A DNA stretch of 64,000 nt from Bugulina stolonifera. Its lineage: Eukaryota > Bryozoa > Gymnolaemata > Cheilostomatida > Bugulidae. Where the stretch lies: positions 2,749,001-2,813,000 of the forward strand of contig OW285188.1 in assembly GCA_935421135.1 (NCBI GenBank). The letters are read 5' to 3'. Position 1 is the stretch's first letter. Each line of letters opens with the position of its first letter. The translations under genes were made by a program, and so were the position numbers. The notes below the pieces were generated by a model. That model ran no database searches. It had not been told where the DNA came from and worked only from the letters and a program-made list of their open reading frames with translations. Shown piece after piece: positions 15,087 to 27,182 of this stretch.

Positions 15087-18000
15087 TTATTGTATTGTAT
15101 TATTAGGTTGCCTGTTTCGTCTAGGTCCACAATATAGTGCATAGCAGGGGGTTCCCACATTATAGCAATGTAACTTCTTAGTTCTCTGGACGTCTTGCAT
15201 TTGTTTTCCTTGAGCCAAATGAGCCGGAGAAGGTAACAGCACATCTATCTTTGTCCTGATCTGTCGTCCATTCAGTAGCTCACTAGGAGAGAATCCATAG
15301 GATAGCGGTGTTCGTCTATATTGCATTAGGAACTCCTGAAGAGCTTGGTTGGTGGAAAGAGTAGACTTCTTTAGAGACTGTTTAAATGATCCCACCATTC
15401 GTTCAGCTGCTCCATTAGTGGCTGGATGGTAAGGTGCTCCTCGTAGGTGGATGATTCCCCTCTCCTTACACCACTGCTGAAACTCGTCTGAGGTGAAGCT
15501 TGTTCCATTATCTGTGACTATGGTATGAGGGTAACCAAAGTGAGCAAAATCTTTTTCCAGTAGGTCTGTAGTTGCTTTGGTAGAGGTAGAACTTGTTGGA
15601 TGTATACAAGGATACTTGGTGTAAGCATCTACTAGGACCAGCCAATTGGTCCCCATGAAGTTGATTGCGTGGTCGATGTGTAGTCTGCTCCACGGCTTTT
15701 CTGGTATCATCCAAGGGTGAATTGGTGCCTTAGTTGGTTGGTTCTGATGTTCCCTGCAGGTGGTGCATTTCTGAGTCATCTCTATAATGTCCTTGTCCAT
15801 ACGAGGCCAGTAGACTGCAGTGCGAGCCAGTTGCTTCATTCTCTGCATGCCAAAATGTCCCATATGTATCAGTTGTAACACTTCCTTTTGGAGAGATAGG
15901 GGAATTACCACTCTGCTTCCATATAGTAAACATCCATTTTCGATTGATAGTGATGCAGTTAACTTCTGGAAATCCTTGATGCTGTAGCCTTCCAAGTTTA
16001 CTTCACTCTGATATGGATTCCGCTCTTCATCTTGCCAGCCTTCCCTGGTATATCTCATAATTTTGCTTAGTACTGGATCTTTAGCCGTTTCTTTTTTCAG
16101 CACTCCAGGTTCTGTTGGAGAGAGCTGTGTGCCGATAGCTTTGATACAGCAAACAGTGTCTATATCTTCTCCTTCTTCTTCTGCATCAAACTTAGCATCA
16201 GGGCCACTAGGTAGTCTGCTGAGTACATCTGCATTTCCATGTTCCGAGGTTTTCCTGTATTCAATGGAGTACTGATACTGGTTCAGTGTAAGTGCCCATC
16301 TGGCGAGTCTGTTGGCCGCCATAGCCGGTGTTGCTTTGTTGGGGCCAAGCAGAGTAAGTAGAGATCGATGATCCGTTATGAGTATGAACTTCCTCCCCTA
16401 TAAGAACTGATGGAACTTGGTGATGCCAAAGATAATAGCTAGTGCTTCCTTCTGGGTTTGGCTGTATCCTCGTTGAGTCTGTGTCAGTGTCTTGCTTGCA
16501 TGGGCAATTGGTCTTTCAGGTCCATCTCCGTATCGATGGAATAGCACTACCCCGAGTCCCACTGCTGAGGCATCACAGGATATGCCTAACTTTAATGATG
16601 GGTCAAAATGTGCCAGGACAAGGTCACTGCATAACATCTGCTTGAGTTGAGAAAATGCTGCTTGTTGAATTGGTGTCCATTGCCATTTCTCTCCCTTTCT
16701 TAATAACTTCTGAAGAGGTGATGTGACTGTTGATAGATCTGGTAGAAACTTGTGGTAGAATTGGATGGATCCCATGAAAGATTGTAGACCTGTTACATCA
16801 GTGGGTGGTGGCATCTTCTTTACATCTTCTACTCCAGATCCTTTTGCTATGCCTTCTTGAGATAGCTGGTGTCCCAGGTATTCTACTGTGTCTTCTGCAA
16901 AGACACATTTCTGGAGATTGCATCTTAACCCTCGGTCTTGCAGGCGTTGAAGTAGTCTGCGAAGATTGATTAGGTGATTTTTTGCTGTTGCTCCGGACAC
17001 TAGAATATCATCCAGGTAGACAGCGACTCCAGGCAGATCTTGGGTTAGTTGCTCCATAATCTCTTGGAAATATCCTGGTGCAGAACTTATTCCAAAAGGT
17101 AAGCGCTTCTGTAATATGACTCCTCTGTGTGTGCTGAGTGCTAGTTTCTTTTGACTTTCTGGTGCTAAGCAAATCTGGTTGTACGCATCGGCCAAGTCAA
17201 TCTTTGAAAAACCATGTCCGCCTCCTAACTTCCTCATCAGTTCTTCTGGTAAAGGGATTGGCTGACGATGATCTTCTAGCTGTGCGTTGACTGTCACTGA
17301 GTAGTCTCCACAAACTCTCAACTTCCGTCTTGGTTGTCCAGGTAGCTGTGCTTTTCTTATTGGTACTACGGGAGTACCATAAGAGTTAAACTGTACAGGT
17401 TCCCAGACTCCTCTACTGATTCCAGCATCATACGCTTGGCCTAAATCTTCTTGGATGGCATATGGTACTGGTCGGGGTTTGCAGAAAATAGGATTACTGT
17501 CTTGTTTGAACTTCACTTCTAGTTCAAAATCCTTTAGACATCCTAATTCTGGCGTGAAGAGATCCTTGAACTCTGATGTTAGTCTTCTGCATGCTTCCTT
17601 AAGGTTGCTGCTGATTGTGAGAATGTCTGTATGTTGTCTTCTATCGGCTTGTGGCATCAGAGAATCTAGGGAGATGTCTAGCTGTTGGATTCCACCTCTG
17701 CCCAGAAGGTTGAGATTAGGTATTTTGCTGATTACAAACTGAAGGGGTTTCTCTTGCTGACCTCCTACTTTGGTGTTGAGTGTACACGTGCCTATAATCT
17801 CTATCGGGTGATGGGTAGCTGACTCATAGTGAATCAGTGGTGGTTGCAGTGTAGGTGCTCCTAGTCTTCTCCAATTGTGTTCTGATAGAAAGTTGTCTCC
17901 CGCTCCTGTGTCCACTTCTAGTTTCAGTGGCTGTCCTTGAAGAATTAATTCTACTTGGATTTGTGGAACAGCATGTACTGTTTTTAGAGCCTTCACAATA

Positions 18001-18974
18001 TTTAATGGCTGAGAGTTCACCTTCTTCTTCTTGCGGCAGACTGCTTCTAGATGTCCTGTTATCTTGCAGTAGTTGCATGCAGCGTTCTTGTATCTGCAGT
18101 CCCTTTGATTATTATTTGTCCTTCCACAGCAGTTACATGGTGAAGCTGTTTGTGAGTGTGTCTTTGTTGTTGGAGTCGTCTTCTTCCTTCGTAGCAAGTG
18201 TAGTGTATTGGTTGTTCCATGGACAGTTTCCTTGGCTACCTTGGCTGCTTCTTCCGCTTCGGCTGCTACCTCTATTGCTCTGTTGAAAGTTAAATCTCCA
18301 TCTTTCAATTTGAAAAGTGCTTTAAGGATGGCTTCATTTCCTACTGAACATATGAATCTTGTTCGTAAGGCTTCATCCTGGGGATCCTGAATAGATGTGA
18401 AGTCACATGTGGCTGCGTCATGCCGAATCCTAGCTGCTAATTCTGGAATTGTCTCTCCTGGTTTTCTGTTCATGTCACTCCAGAATCTGTACCTCTCTCT
18501 GATGATAAAAGTCCTTGGGTTATATTGAGTCATCATATAGTTGTAGATTTCCTCCATTTCCAGTTTCTGTATGTCTTTTCTTGGCTGCTGCTCTGTCCAA
18601 TCCTTCAGTTGTTTGTATATATCAGTAGATTGGTTAGTCAAGAATACCTGTGGTACTTTTTCATCTGTGATAGACTGAGCCTGGATAAAAGTAGTGAACC
18701 TTGAGAAGTAATCAGTCCATAGTTCCGTATTCGGATTGAATGCGGTGAAACTTGGTGTGGTTTGTACTTGCCTGCCTGTTGATTGAGCAAGTAACTTCAT
18801 CTGTTCTGCATGCTGTGATCTTTGTTCCTCCAGCTGCCTTTCCAGATGTTCCTTCTGCTGCTCCATCTGTTCCTTCTGCTGCTCCATCTGTTCCTTCTGC
18901 TGCTCCATCTGTTCCTTCTGTTGAGCAATTTGTTGGGCTAGCAAGGTAACTAGTTGTTCAGTTGTAGTAGCCAT
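15087..18974 (-). pseudogene. Gag-pol of the gypsy element, broken by one stop and truncated
   Basis: One reading frame runs from the Met at 18974 to 15087, interrupted by an in-frame TAG at 16398-16400 inside RNase H. Domains by residue: Gln/Glu-rich coiled coil 10-60; gag core about 80-260; a zinc knuckle of CX2CX4HX4C form near 297-311 (CNYCKITGHLEAVC), preceded by a second Cys cluster; retropepsin-type VDTGAG near 353; reverse transcriptase with LPFGISSAPGYFQ and the catalytic YLDD near 651; RNase H starting near 800. After the stop come an RNase H TDHRSLL block, an integrase HHCC zinc motif and a DDE core with IVTDNG and HPATNGAAE. The frame ends at the truncation junction, so the integrase C-terminal domain is incomplete. 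The element cannot move by itself. Confidence 0.9.
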
Positions 18975-19056
18975 AGTTATTTGACCAATATGTGAGTCAA
19001 ATTTACCTTTGTTTCAGATGGCAGCTGATGAGTTGATACTTAATATGTGGTTAATC

Positions 19057-19070
19057 CTCGTCGCCAAATC
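19057..19070 (-). promoter_or_regulatory. Primer-binding-site region of the gypsy element
   Basis: Directly after the 5' LTR end the minus strand reads GATTTGGCGACGAGGATT. TTTGGCGACGAGGAT-like leaders are common right after Ty3/gypsy LTRs. The priming tRNA is not identified. Confidence 0.6.
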
Positions 19071-19292
19071 TGTTGTATTCTTCTAACAGTTTATTTAATG
19101 TCTTATGTTACTGCTCAATCTCAACTCTGACAACACCATATAGCAGAAGTGTTTATATACCCAAAAATATATCTAATATCTTACAGCTATAAGCTATTCT
19201 AGCCAAAAGCTAGCTTTGCACATAATATGACAGGAGGTGATGACTCCAACAAAACACAACAGTAATTATTGTCATATTATAATGTCTCAACA
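19071..19292 (-). repeat. 5' LTR of the gypsy element (222 bp)
   Basis: On the minus strand it begins TGTTGAGACATT and ends GAATACAACA, giving inverted TGTTG/CAACA tips. It contains a TATA box (GGGTATATAAACAC, about 19163-19148) and AATAAAC near 19090. No second copy occurs at the left end. Confidence 0.8.
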
Positions 19293-19436
19293 GGTGAAGT
19301 AATAGTGGCTTTGACCGGCCAACTATTACATTAGTGTAATGGATTTCAGCAAGGATAGTCTCCCTCCGTGTCCCTCGACAACTCCCTAGAGTTGTATGAA
19401 CACTTCGGCAACGGCTCCCGTGTAAGTATTATTGTA
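19293..19436. repeat. 144-bp flanking direct repeat, right copy
   Basis: Starts immediately outside the LTR tip and matches 14943-15086 with one mismatch. Confidence 0.95.
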
Positions 19437-19720
19437 AATGCATACCTATGTACTTGAACAGCAGAACTCCAGTATTCTTGGTAGCGTAATCAGAGTATAT
19501 TTAATGTTCCAGCAAAAAGGTATAAGAGTATAAAATACAGCAGTGTATAGAAGACTGATAAGTAGTTAGAATTGCACGCCTTATATACTAAAGGTTTGGT
19601 TGTAGACGAACCAATAAGAAAAAGAGGTGTCTCCAACGGAAGGCCGGAGACCAATCATAAAAAGGATTGCACCATAACGGCAGTTAATGAATAATAGTGA
19701 TGAAATACTAGCCGTCGGAA
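19437..19720 (-). mobile_element. LTR-like sequence, minus orientation
   Basis: On the minus strand it begins near CGACGGCTAGTATTTCATCA, like the start of the plus-strand LTR-like sequence at 14553 (GACGGCTAGT, TTTCATCA). It carries CCAAT-like and TATATAAGG motifs near 19585. With the gypsy insert removed, this and 14553-14766 would form divergent inverted ends of an older ~0.8-kb element. Weakly supported. Confidence 0.3.
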
Positions 19721-20540
19721 GTACTTAATTAATACAATATTGCGAAATGGACTTTGCCGTGTAATTATAATACTCCGTGTCAGTAAGAGGAGTTGTGTGC
19801 TCATTACTATATACGACGATAAAATATAATATATATAAAAAGGAACTAATTGTCTTGATTGCTGCCGTTATACAAATCGTGAATATATAATGGATAGATG
19901 ATACTAAATAAGAGATAATTGCTAATAATATATATGTCCACAACAGGTACAAGTTTGAAGAGTTCGAGTATGAAATGCAGAACCATCAATTCAATGGTTC
20001 TGGTGAAATGAAGACAATACAGTGATGGTTTAAATTCTACTATCTCACAAAGAGGCAAAAATTTTCCAATTCTATGTTTGTTTAGACATATAGGCATACT
20101 GCTTCCAACTGACATTTTCAAAGTGTCTCTTTACCAAACAAAAGGCTCAGTCTCGAGGCATACAAGCTATTTTGTATAATTATTTGCGGATGGCACTACC
20201 TATTGATAATACAGTGGAGTGAAACCGCACACATGTGTTTGACATCTAAGATAGGCAATCCGAAGTGTCTTCATTCAGTTCCAGTTGAATGTTATGGCAA
20301 TTCCCTAATTAGTTAATTTTACCCAATAACCAAGACAAGTTACAGAGTTATTTGTTGTGTATGGAGGGTGAGCTCATTAGGAGCTCAGTCTCAGACTCAT
20401 TTGTTTGACAGCTACACATACAATGTACGTACTTTCCCTGTGATGATGCTGATCTAGACAGGATTCATACTTACCAAACTTACTATGAGACATTTGCACT
20501 CCGAACTCATTATCAATCTATGGATCTTACATAGTCACAA
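19720..20540. other. Intergenic, no gene recognised
   Basis: AT-rich. The only ORFs, 75 and 91 codons on the minus strand (19725-20121), have no recognisable domain and overlap each other in different frames. Confidence 0.5.
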
Positions 20541-22225
20541 ATGGTGTCATACCTACCTGTCAAGGGTGCCACACCTACCTGTCAAGGGTGTCATACCTAC
20601 CTGTCAAGGGTGCCACACCTACCTGTCAAGGGTGTCATACCTACCTGTCAAGGGTGTCACACCTACCTGTCAAGGGTGTCATACCTACCTGTCAAGGGTG
20701 TCACACCTACCTGTCAAGGGTGTCATACCTACCTGTCAAGGGTGTCATACCTACCTGTCAAGGGTGTCATACCTACCTGTCAAGGGTGCCACACCTACCT
20801 GTCAAGGGTGTCATACCTACCTGTCAAGGGTGCCACACCTACCTGTCAAGGGTGTCATACCTACCTGTCAAGGGTGTCATACCTACCTGTCAAGGGTGTC
20901 ATACCTACCTGTCAAGGGTGTCACACCTACCTGTCAAGGGTGTCATACCTACCTGTCAAGGGTGTCACACCTACCTGTCAAGGGTGTCATACCTACCTGT
21001 CAAGGGTGTCATACCTACCTGTCAAGGGTGTCATACCTACCTGTCAAGGGTGCCACACCTACCTGTCAAGGGTGCCACACCTACCTGTCAAGGGTGTCAT
21101 ACCTACCTGTCAAGGGTGTCATACCTACCTGTCAAGGGTGTCATACCTACCTGTCAAGGGTGTCATACCTACCTGTCAAGGGTGCCACACCTACCTGTCA
21201 AGGGTGTCATACCTACCTGTCAAGGGTGCCACACCTACCTGTCAAGGGTGTCATACCTACCTGTCAAGGGTGCCACACCTACCTGTCAAGGGTGTCATAC
21301 CTACCTGTCAAGGGTGTCATACCTACCTGTCAAGGGTGTCATACCTACCTGTCAAGGGTGCCACACCTACCTGTCAAGGGTGTCATACCTACCTGTCAAG
21401 GGTGCCACACCTACCTGTCAAGGGTGTCATACCTACCTGTCAAGGGTGCCACACCTACCTGTCAAGGGTGCCACACCTACCTGTCAAGGGTGTCATACCT
21501 ACCTGTCAAGGGTGTCATACCTACCTGTCAAGGGTGTCATACCTACCTGTCAAGGGTGCCACACCTACCTGTCAAGGGTGTCATACCTACCTGTCAAGGG
21601 TGCCACACCTACCTGTCAAGGGTGTCATACCTACCTGTCAAGGGTGCCACACCTACCTGTCAAGGGTGCCACACCTACCTGTCAAGGGTGTCATACCTAC
21701 CTGTCAAGGGTGCCACACCTACCTGTCAAGGGTGTCATACCTACCTGTCAAGGGTGCCACACCTACCTGTCAAGGGTGTCATACCTACCTGTCAAGGGTG
21801 CCACACCTACCTGTCAAGGGTGCCACACCTACCTGTCAAGGGTGTCATACCTACCTGTCAAGGGTGCCACACCTACCTGTCAAGGGTGTCATACCTACCT
21901 GTCAAGGGTGCCACACCTACCTGTCAAGGGTGTCATACCTACCTGTCAAGGGTGCCACACCTACCTGTCAAGGGTGTCATACCTACCTGTCAAGGGTGTC
22001 ATACCTACCTGTCAAGGGTGTCATACCTACCTGTCAAGGGTGTCACACCTACCTGTCAAGGGTGCCACACCTACCTGTCAAGGGTGTCATACCTACCTGT
22101 CAAGGGTGTCATACCTACCTGTCAAGGGTGTCATACCTACCTGTCAAGGGTGTCATACCTACCTGTCAAGGGTGTCATACCTACCTGTCAAGGGTGTCAT
22201 ACCTACCTGTCAAGGGTGTCATACC
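20541..22225. repeat. 22-bp minisatellite, about 76 copies
   Basis: Tandem copies of a 22-bp unit: ACCTACCTGTCAAGGGTG plus a variable TCAT, TCAC or CCAC segment. The array is almost perfect apart from that variable spot. Because 22 is not a multiple of three and the unit lacks stops, all three plus frames stay open for about 580-620 codons. These ORFs share one periodic peptide and end just after the array, so I do not call a protein. Degenerate units continue at 22568-22625. Confidence 0.97.
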
Positions 22226-23220
22226 ATACCCAAAGGCAAAGGGGGAAAAGGAAAAAGGATTTGCTCAATGATAATGCCCTGTCCCACCATATACACTCAA
22301 TTTGCGGTCCACGAATCACTTTCCTGCCATCTGTCTACTGGTATTTTGGATAGCTGTTTGATTTAAATCGAATTTAACGATTGTTATATTTTCGATCCTG
22401 CATTAATATCTCGTTAATATAAATAGAGGGTTTATATGAAGCCATTGTAAAGAAGCGCTTCGTATTGCTCTTCGGAACACCAATAGCCATAGTGGATTTG
22501 TACTTCTTATCTAATGCGGACAGTTTTTGGCTGGAGTGATCCTCTTTCCTTTTACTCTCTTTGCCATACATATCAAGGGTGTCATGCCATGCCCATCAAG
22601 GGTGTCGTACCATACCCGTCAAGTAAACCAGAATAAATACCTGGAAATTTTGATTAGTACATCCTTTTCAGGGATTCTCCAGGTGAGAAATTCTCAAGAT
22701 GGCAATCTATGAGTAGACTAAAACACCAGTTTTCCCAGCAGTTTCTCAGGTGGTTTGAAATTGAGTAACATTTGCAATATTTCAATACATTGTTCCAACT
22801 GGCATTAGAACTAAATGTAGTTGTATTCGGATTACTTCCATACCCAGCTTCATACTTCATGCTCATATAGACAAACTGACAAAGTAGCATGATTAGGGAT
22901 GATCATCATGGTTTTGATTATTTCTTGTGCTTTAAAACCTGGAGGAAATGGAGAGGTTTAAAAGTACCCTGGAGGTGCCCTTAAAATGTGGGGGAAGTCT
23001 CCCAGTATAACTTAGGGTAGTATCTGGCGTAGACCTATTGCTTTGAATGGACCAACAAACAGGAAATGGGTAGCAGACAGCACTGCCCAGTGTGTAGTCC
23101 AGGCTGTCCTGTAGACAAGCACTAACAGTTGGAGTCATGAGACTCTGTATCCCTTGCCATTACAATGCGTGAACCATGCAGATAATATTCAATCACAATA
23201 CAATGTTATGATAAATGATG
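22226..23220. other. Intergenic with degenerate 22-bp repeat units
   Basis: Decayed copies of the upstream unit (ATCAAGGGTGTCATGCC and similar) lie at 22568-22625, showing the array was once longer or has spread. No gene is seen. Confidence 0.55.
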
Positions 23221-25218
23221 CTGAGTCACACTGTTCAAGTGACAGACACAGAGAAGACAACTCACAGACTCGCAGGTGTGTAATTACATTGCATATAAAG
23301 TTGAAGGGATATTAGTTGGAATCAGAACTGTTGTGTCTGTCAGCTCAAGAGGAATGATGATGATTGATGACAAGTTTATCACGTAGAGGTGGGACTGTTC
23401 AAAATATAGGCCAACATTATACTAAGGGTTGGTTCACACTCAACTGAGCAGTAATTGCGCTGCAACTGGGTTACTACTACATAAAAGAGGCAGCTGCAAT
23501 TTTGTACAACTTCAACATAACCATGGGTTCTTCAGTAAAATTACAGATAGAGAAGCTGTGTTCTTCCTTTTATATGGTGTCACTCTGAACCCAATTGCAT
23601 AATAGTAGGTTCTCACTGAACAGGTTTTGTTGTGAACCAAACTTTACACTGTAGCAACACATTAACAATGTGTGAGTAATTACCACCCATAACTGATTAC
23701 TGTATTTACTGTAGTGTCTTCAATCTCTTGACTTTAAAAACAAAACTTTTTACAGTTAGTTCACCATGACTACAATTTACTGTACACTACAGCAAACAAC
23801 ACTGCAAATACATGTACATGTACATGTACATGAATAACTACATGTACATATGCATTCTACATTAGATCCAATGCAATAAAATGTGTACATTTATATAATC
23901 ATACACGCAACGTTATTCAGCATATCCAGTGAAATAATAGCCTACCAAGCATTACAGTAGAAATATAAGACTATTGCAGTATGCTAAATACATGTATATA
24001 CATGTATATATGTTTATGTGCATAGGTGAGCACATTCTAGAATATTGTATTTCCACATTTTCAAGTTTTGAATAATAACACGTATGTAATTGTAACACTA
24101 AGACTTGCAGCATAAATCTTGACAAATTCCATTTTCCTACTCGACAAATAGGAGTTTTTGCTTTTTTATTCTCATGGCATAGAGACTTGATTGGTTAAAT
24201 GACTGAAAGTTCAAACTATGTAAATCTTATCAGAGCACCTTGTCAGCCTGTCACCTGAGAGCACCTTGTCAGTCAATCACCTGAGAGCACGTTGTCAGCG
24301 GGTCATATTGCCAGAAAATTAGGCATTATGAAACCATTTACGTTCATACTGTATCATGTATCATTACATACATGTATGTGTAGTAATATCATGTTATCCA
24401 TAGATTTGATAATCTTAAGGGTCAACCTTGTCCTTTTAGTTTTATCCCAACACAGTGCTATATGTAAATCTAACTCATTCTTACATTAATATTTATGTGG
24501 CAAACAAGTTCGATGATTTGCCTTGGAATTCCGAATTATTTTCATTACTGTATCACCTCTGTGTTAAACACCTATAGTTTTTCTCCACTGCGAACTGTGT
24601 GTGTACCATTATATTATAGAATTGCAGCAGTTTTAGAACAAAGTATTTAGCAAACTATCAGGCTGTAACATTTGCAAAAATCCAAGTAAATGGTCCAGTA
24701 TGCCGGAGATGTGCATATGATGCAAATACTGTATGTGCAGTATACATGTACAACTATTTACATGTACATGCTATATCATACAATTAATGTATGTTATAAT
24801 TTGAGCTACAGAGCAAAAAAGCTGGAGTTGAGGCCCATGCAGTACAATGCATATGCATATTGAAGACCGAGTTGCCATGTTTTATACCCTTTTTTTGTTG
24901 ACCAAAATTTTAGCCTATTACAGTCATTCAATAACACTACCTGTACCAGCTGGGTAGGAGTTGTCTGTTCTCTTGACCATTCAACTGTACATATATAATA
25001 TGTATGTAAATATAACGTGACAACCTTTCTAGGGGCTAGACAATAAACAGAAATAATAAATCAAGACCATGAATATAAGATAAATAAATATAAGGTGCAG
25101 TAGAATAATCTATGTAGTACTGCAATGTGTAAGTTCGGCCTGAATTCACCACAATAGTGAGTTTATCACTTGATTGCTACTGCGCTGCTCAAACATTGAA
25201 AAATATTTCTGTTTGAAC

Positions 25219-25362
25219 GAGAGATTAAGTCAAGTTTGCTGCTACTGCTGCTACTGCTGCTGCTACTGCTACTGCTACTGCTACTGCTGCTGCTGTTGCT
25301 GCTGCCGCTGCTGCTGTTGCTGCTGCCGCTGCTGCTGCTACTACTACTACTACTGCTGCTAG
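25219..25362. repeat. CTG/CTA trinucleotide tract in unit A
   Basis: About 48 mixed CTG, CTA and CCG-type triplets. The minus frame reads poly-Ser and the plus frame Cys/Tyr runs. The counterpart in unit B (31637-31845) is longer. Confidence 0.9.
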
Positions 25363-27095
25363 CTGTTTTTTGATTTGTTTGGCAAAGCACACCAGTAGCC
25401 TACTGAATGAGGATAAAGTAGGTTATTAGTTCCTGTTTGCCGCGGAAGTTTAGAGAACTCCAGACTAAATGTATGAAATGATGCTTAGGGAGATATTTTT
25501 CTTGCATGCTATAGCCTTAGGGCATCGTGCACAGCCATTAAGGGCATTCAAATTAGCTGCTCTATGCATTTCCTACACTGAGCTGAACTTGGGCTGCAAC
25601 GGCATAATTATTTATGTTTATCAGTTAATTTATCATAATATCACAGAAGTAGGTCACATTCTATTGGATGAGTTATCACGGGTGAATGCGGAAATAGGGC
25701 GCTTCTGGCTACGTTCGCGATGCACGTCATGACCTTGAAATACGAGACTTATTCAGTATATTATTAGCGTGTAGCGTATCAGCCAATCAAAGATTAGCAA
25801 ATGACACGTGTGGCGAAAAATTTCTGCCATGCAGGAGTCGATTACCGTCGCCTGCTTGTTTGAGGAAATGGCGATAGCCAAACAAAATACAGATGGGCCC
25901 ACACTGGTGGATAAAACATACATATTATACAACAATTATCTGATAAAAAAGTCGGTCAAGTGAATAATTATGTAAATTTTGTAAGAATTTCCACATTTGC
26001 TTGCAAAATATATTTATTGTATTATTTATTAGTAAATAATCGCATACATGGATTGTCAGGTGATGTTTATCTATACCTGTGCATAGACAGATCAAAAGTT
26101 TACAAAAATATTTTCTGTGGTTTTATTGGTAAAGCTACCACAGTTGCTATCTAGACAAAGCATTTCAAGCCGCTGAAACAGGAAGCATGAGAAGTCACAT
26201 CTTTCTGGGAATAAAATTCGGTTATTCGGTTAATTATGTCTTTTTTCATATTTATATCATAGTTTCTGTAGCCAAATGTCACAGTCAGGCAAAAAGAGTT
26301 ACATCTGGAATGTCTTCTTGTACTCCAACAAAACCTGTCAGTCTCTGCTCATTAATCAAACCAACTGCTAAGTATTGCTGGTGCATCATGGGAAGTAACA
26401 GCTGATGCACAGTGTTTTAGCAGACTTGGTTCTCTTATATGACCGAATTTCATGCGAGTCCAAAGAGTAGAAATTTCTAGGATGACTTGAGACCCAAGTA
26501 TTTTAGGTTGCTCTCAGCAAGAAAACTACTTTGATTGTAGAATCCAGCAAACTGTCCAATGCTGCCCCTTCCATTAATCTTGGAACAGAGTATGGCAGCC
26601 CCGTGACACACATGTAGCTGTTGTTATTGCAACTTACAATAAATAATTTATAATAAACAAAAGATGTAAACAGCTTACTTTCTGCATTGTAACTGTGCAT
26701 ATAATATATAATCAACTCAGTTCTATGAGTAGTATGTACATGAAGGCTACATTTACAAACAGAACATGTCCCTCGAGTTACACCAACATAGTGATTATAA
26801 TATACAAATTCACAAACATTACGGCTATTTTTCAAAATGTTGAGAAAATACATCAGGACTGGAAGTCCGTCATCTTCAAGAGTTTATAATTATACGAGGT
26901 AGGCATGCAGGCATTTATAGATTTTGGTGCTACTTTTGCATCAAAAATACAGTTTCAAATATGAACTCTGGTAAATATGTGCAACAGAAGAGGGTAGAGG
27001 TAGAAACAGAATTCCAAGAGAGTTTCTGCGCAGGAAAATGTCATTGCATGAAATACTTGAATGCTAAAAGTGTTAATATGTTCTACATAACCACA

Positions 27096-27182
27096 TCATG
27101 TGACCTATCATGTAACCTATCATGTGACCTATCATGTGACCTATAATGTGACCCATAATGTGACCTATCATGTGACCTATCA
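27096..27182. repeat. 12-bp TGTGACCTATCA tandem repeat, unit A
   Basis: About seven copies of a 12-bp unit. The homologous tract in unit B (33610-33790) has about fifteen. Confidence 0.85.

Larger units (their letters stand above)
15087..19292 (-). mobile_element. Ty3/gypsy-type LTR retrotransposon, 3'-truncated
   Basis: Minus-strand order: 5' LTR (19292-19071), primer-binding region, gag, protease, reverse transcriptase, RNase H, integrase. That order (RT before integrase) is the Ty3/gypsy arrangement. The 3' LTR and the end of integrase are absent: the left edge at 15087 joins host sequence. A near-perfect 144-bp direct repeat flanks the whole insert, far longer than the 4-6 bp target duplication expected for integrase. 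Confidence 0.9.

Noticed and set aside
14942..19436. The 145-bp flanking repeats as the LTRs of the gypsy element
   Set aside because: The true 5' LTR (TGTTG to CAACA, TATA box, then the TTTGGCGACGAGGAT leader) lies just inside at 19071-19292, and the repeats have no LTR tips.
20541..22225. CRISPR-like array
   Set aside because: There are no unique spacers between repeats and the genome is eukaryotic. It is a plain minisatellite.
20485..22366. Three overlapping ~600-codon plus-strand ORFs
   Set aside because: They are the three frames of a stop-free 22-bp tandem array and share one periodic peptide. There is no domain and no exon structure.
25469..25732. 87-codon ORF conserved in unit B (31953-32207)
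   Set aside because: Most differences between the two copies change the amino acid, as expected of non-coding duplicate DNA.
26503..26853. 116-codon minus ORF conserved in unit B (33019-33375)
   Set aside because: Conservation follows from the segmental duplication. There is no domain, and the composition is that of surrounding AT-rich DNA.
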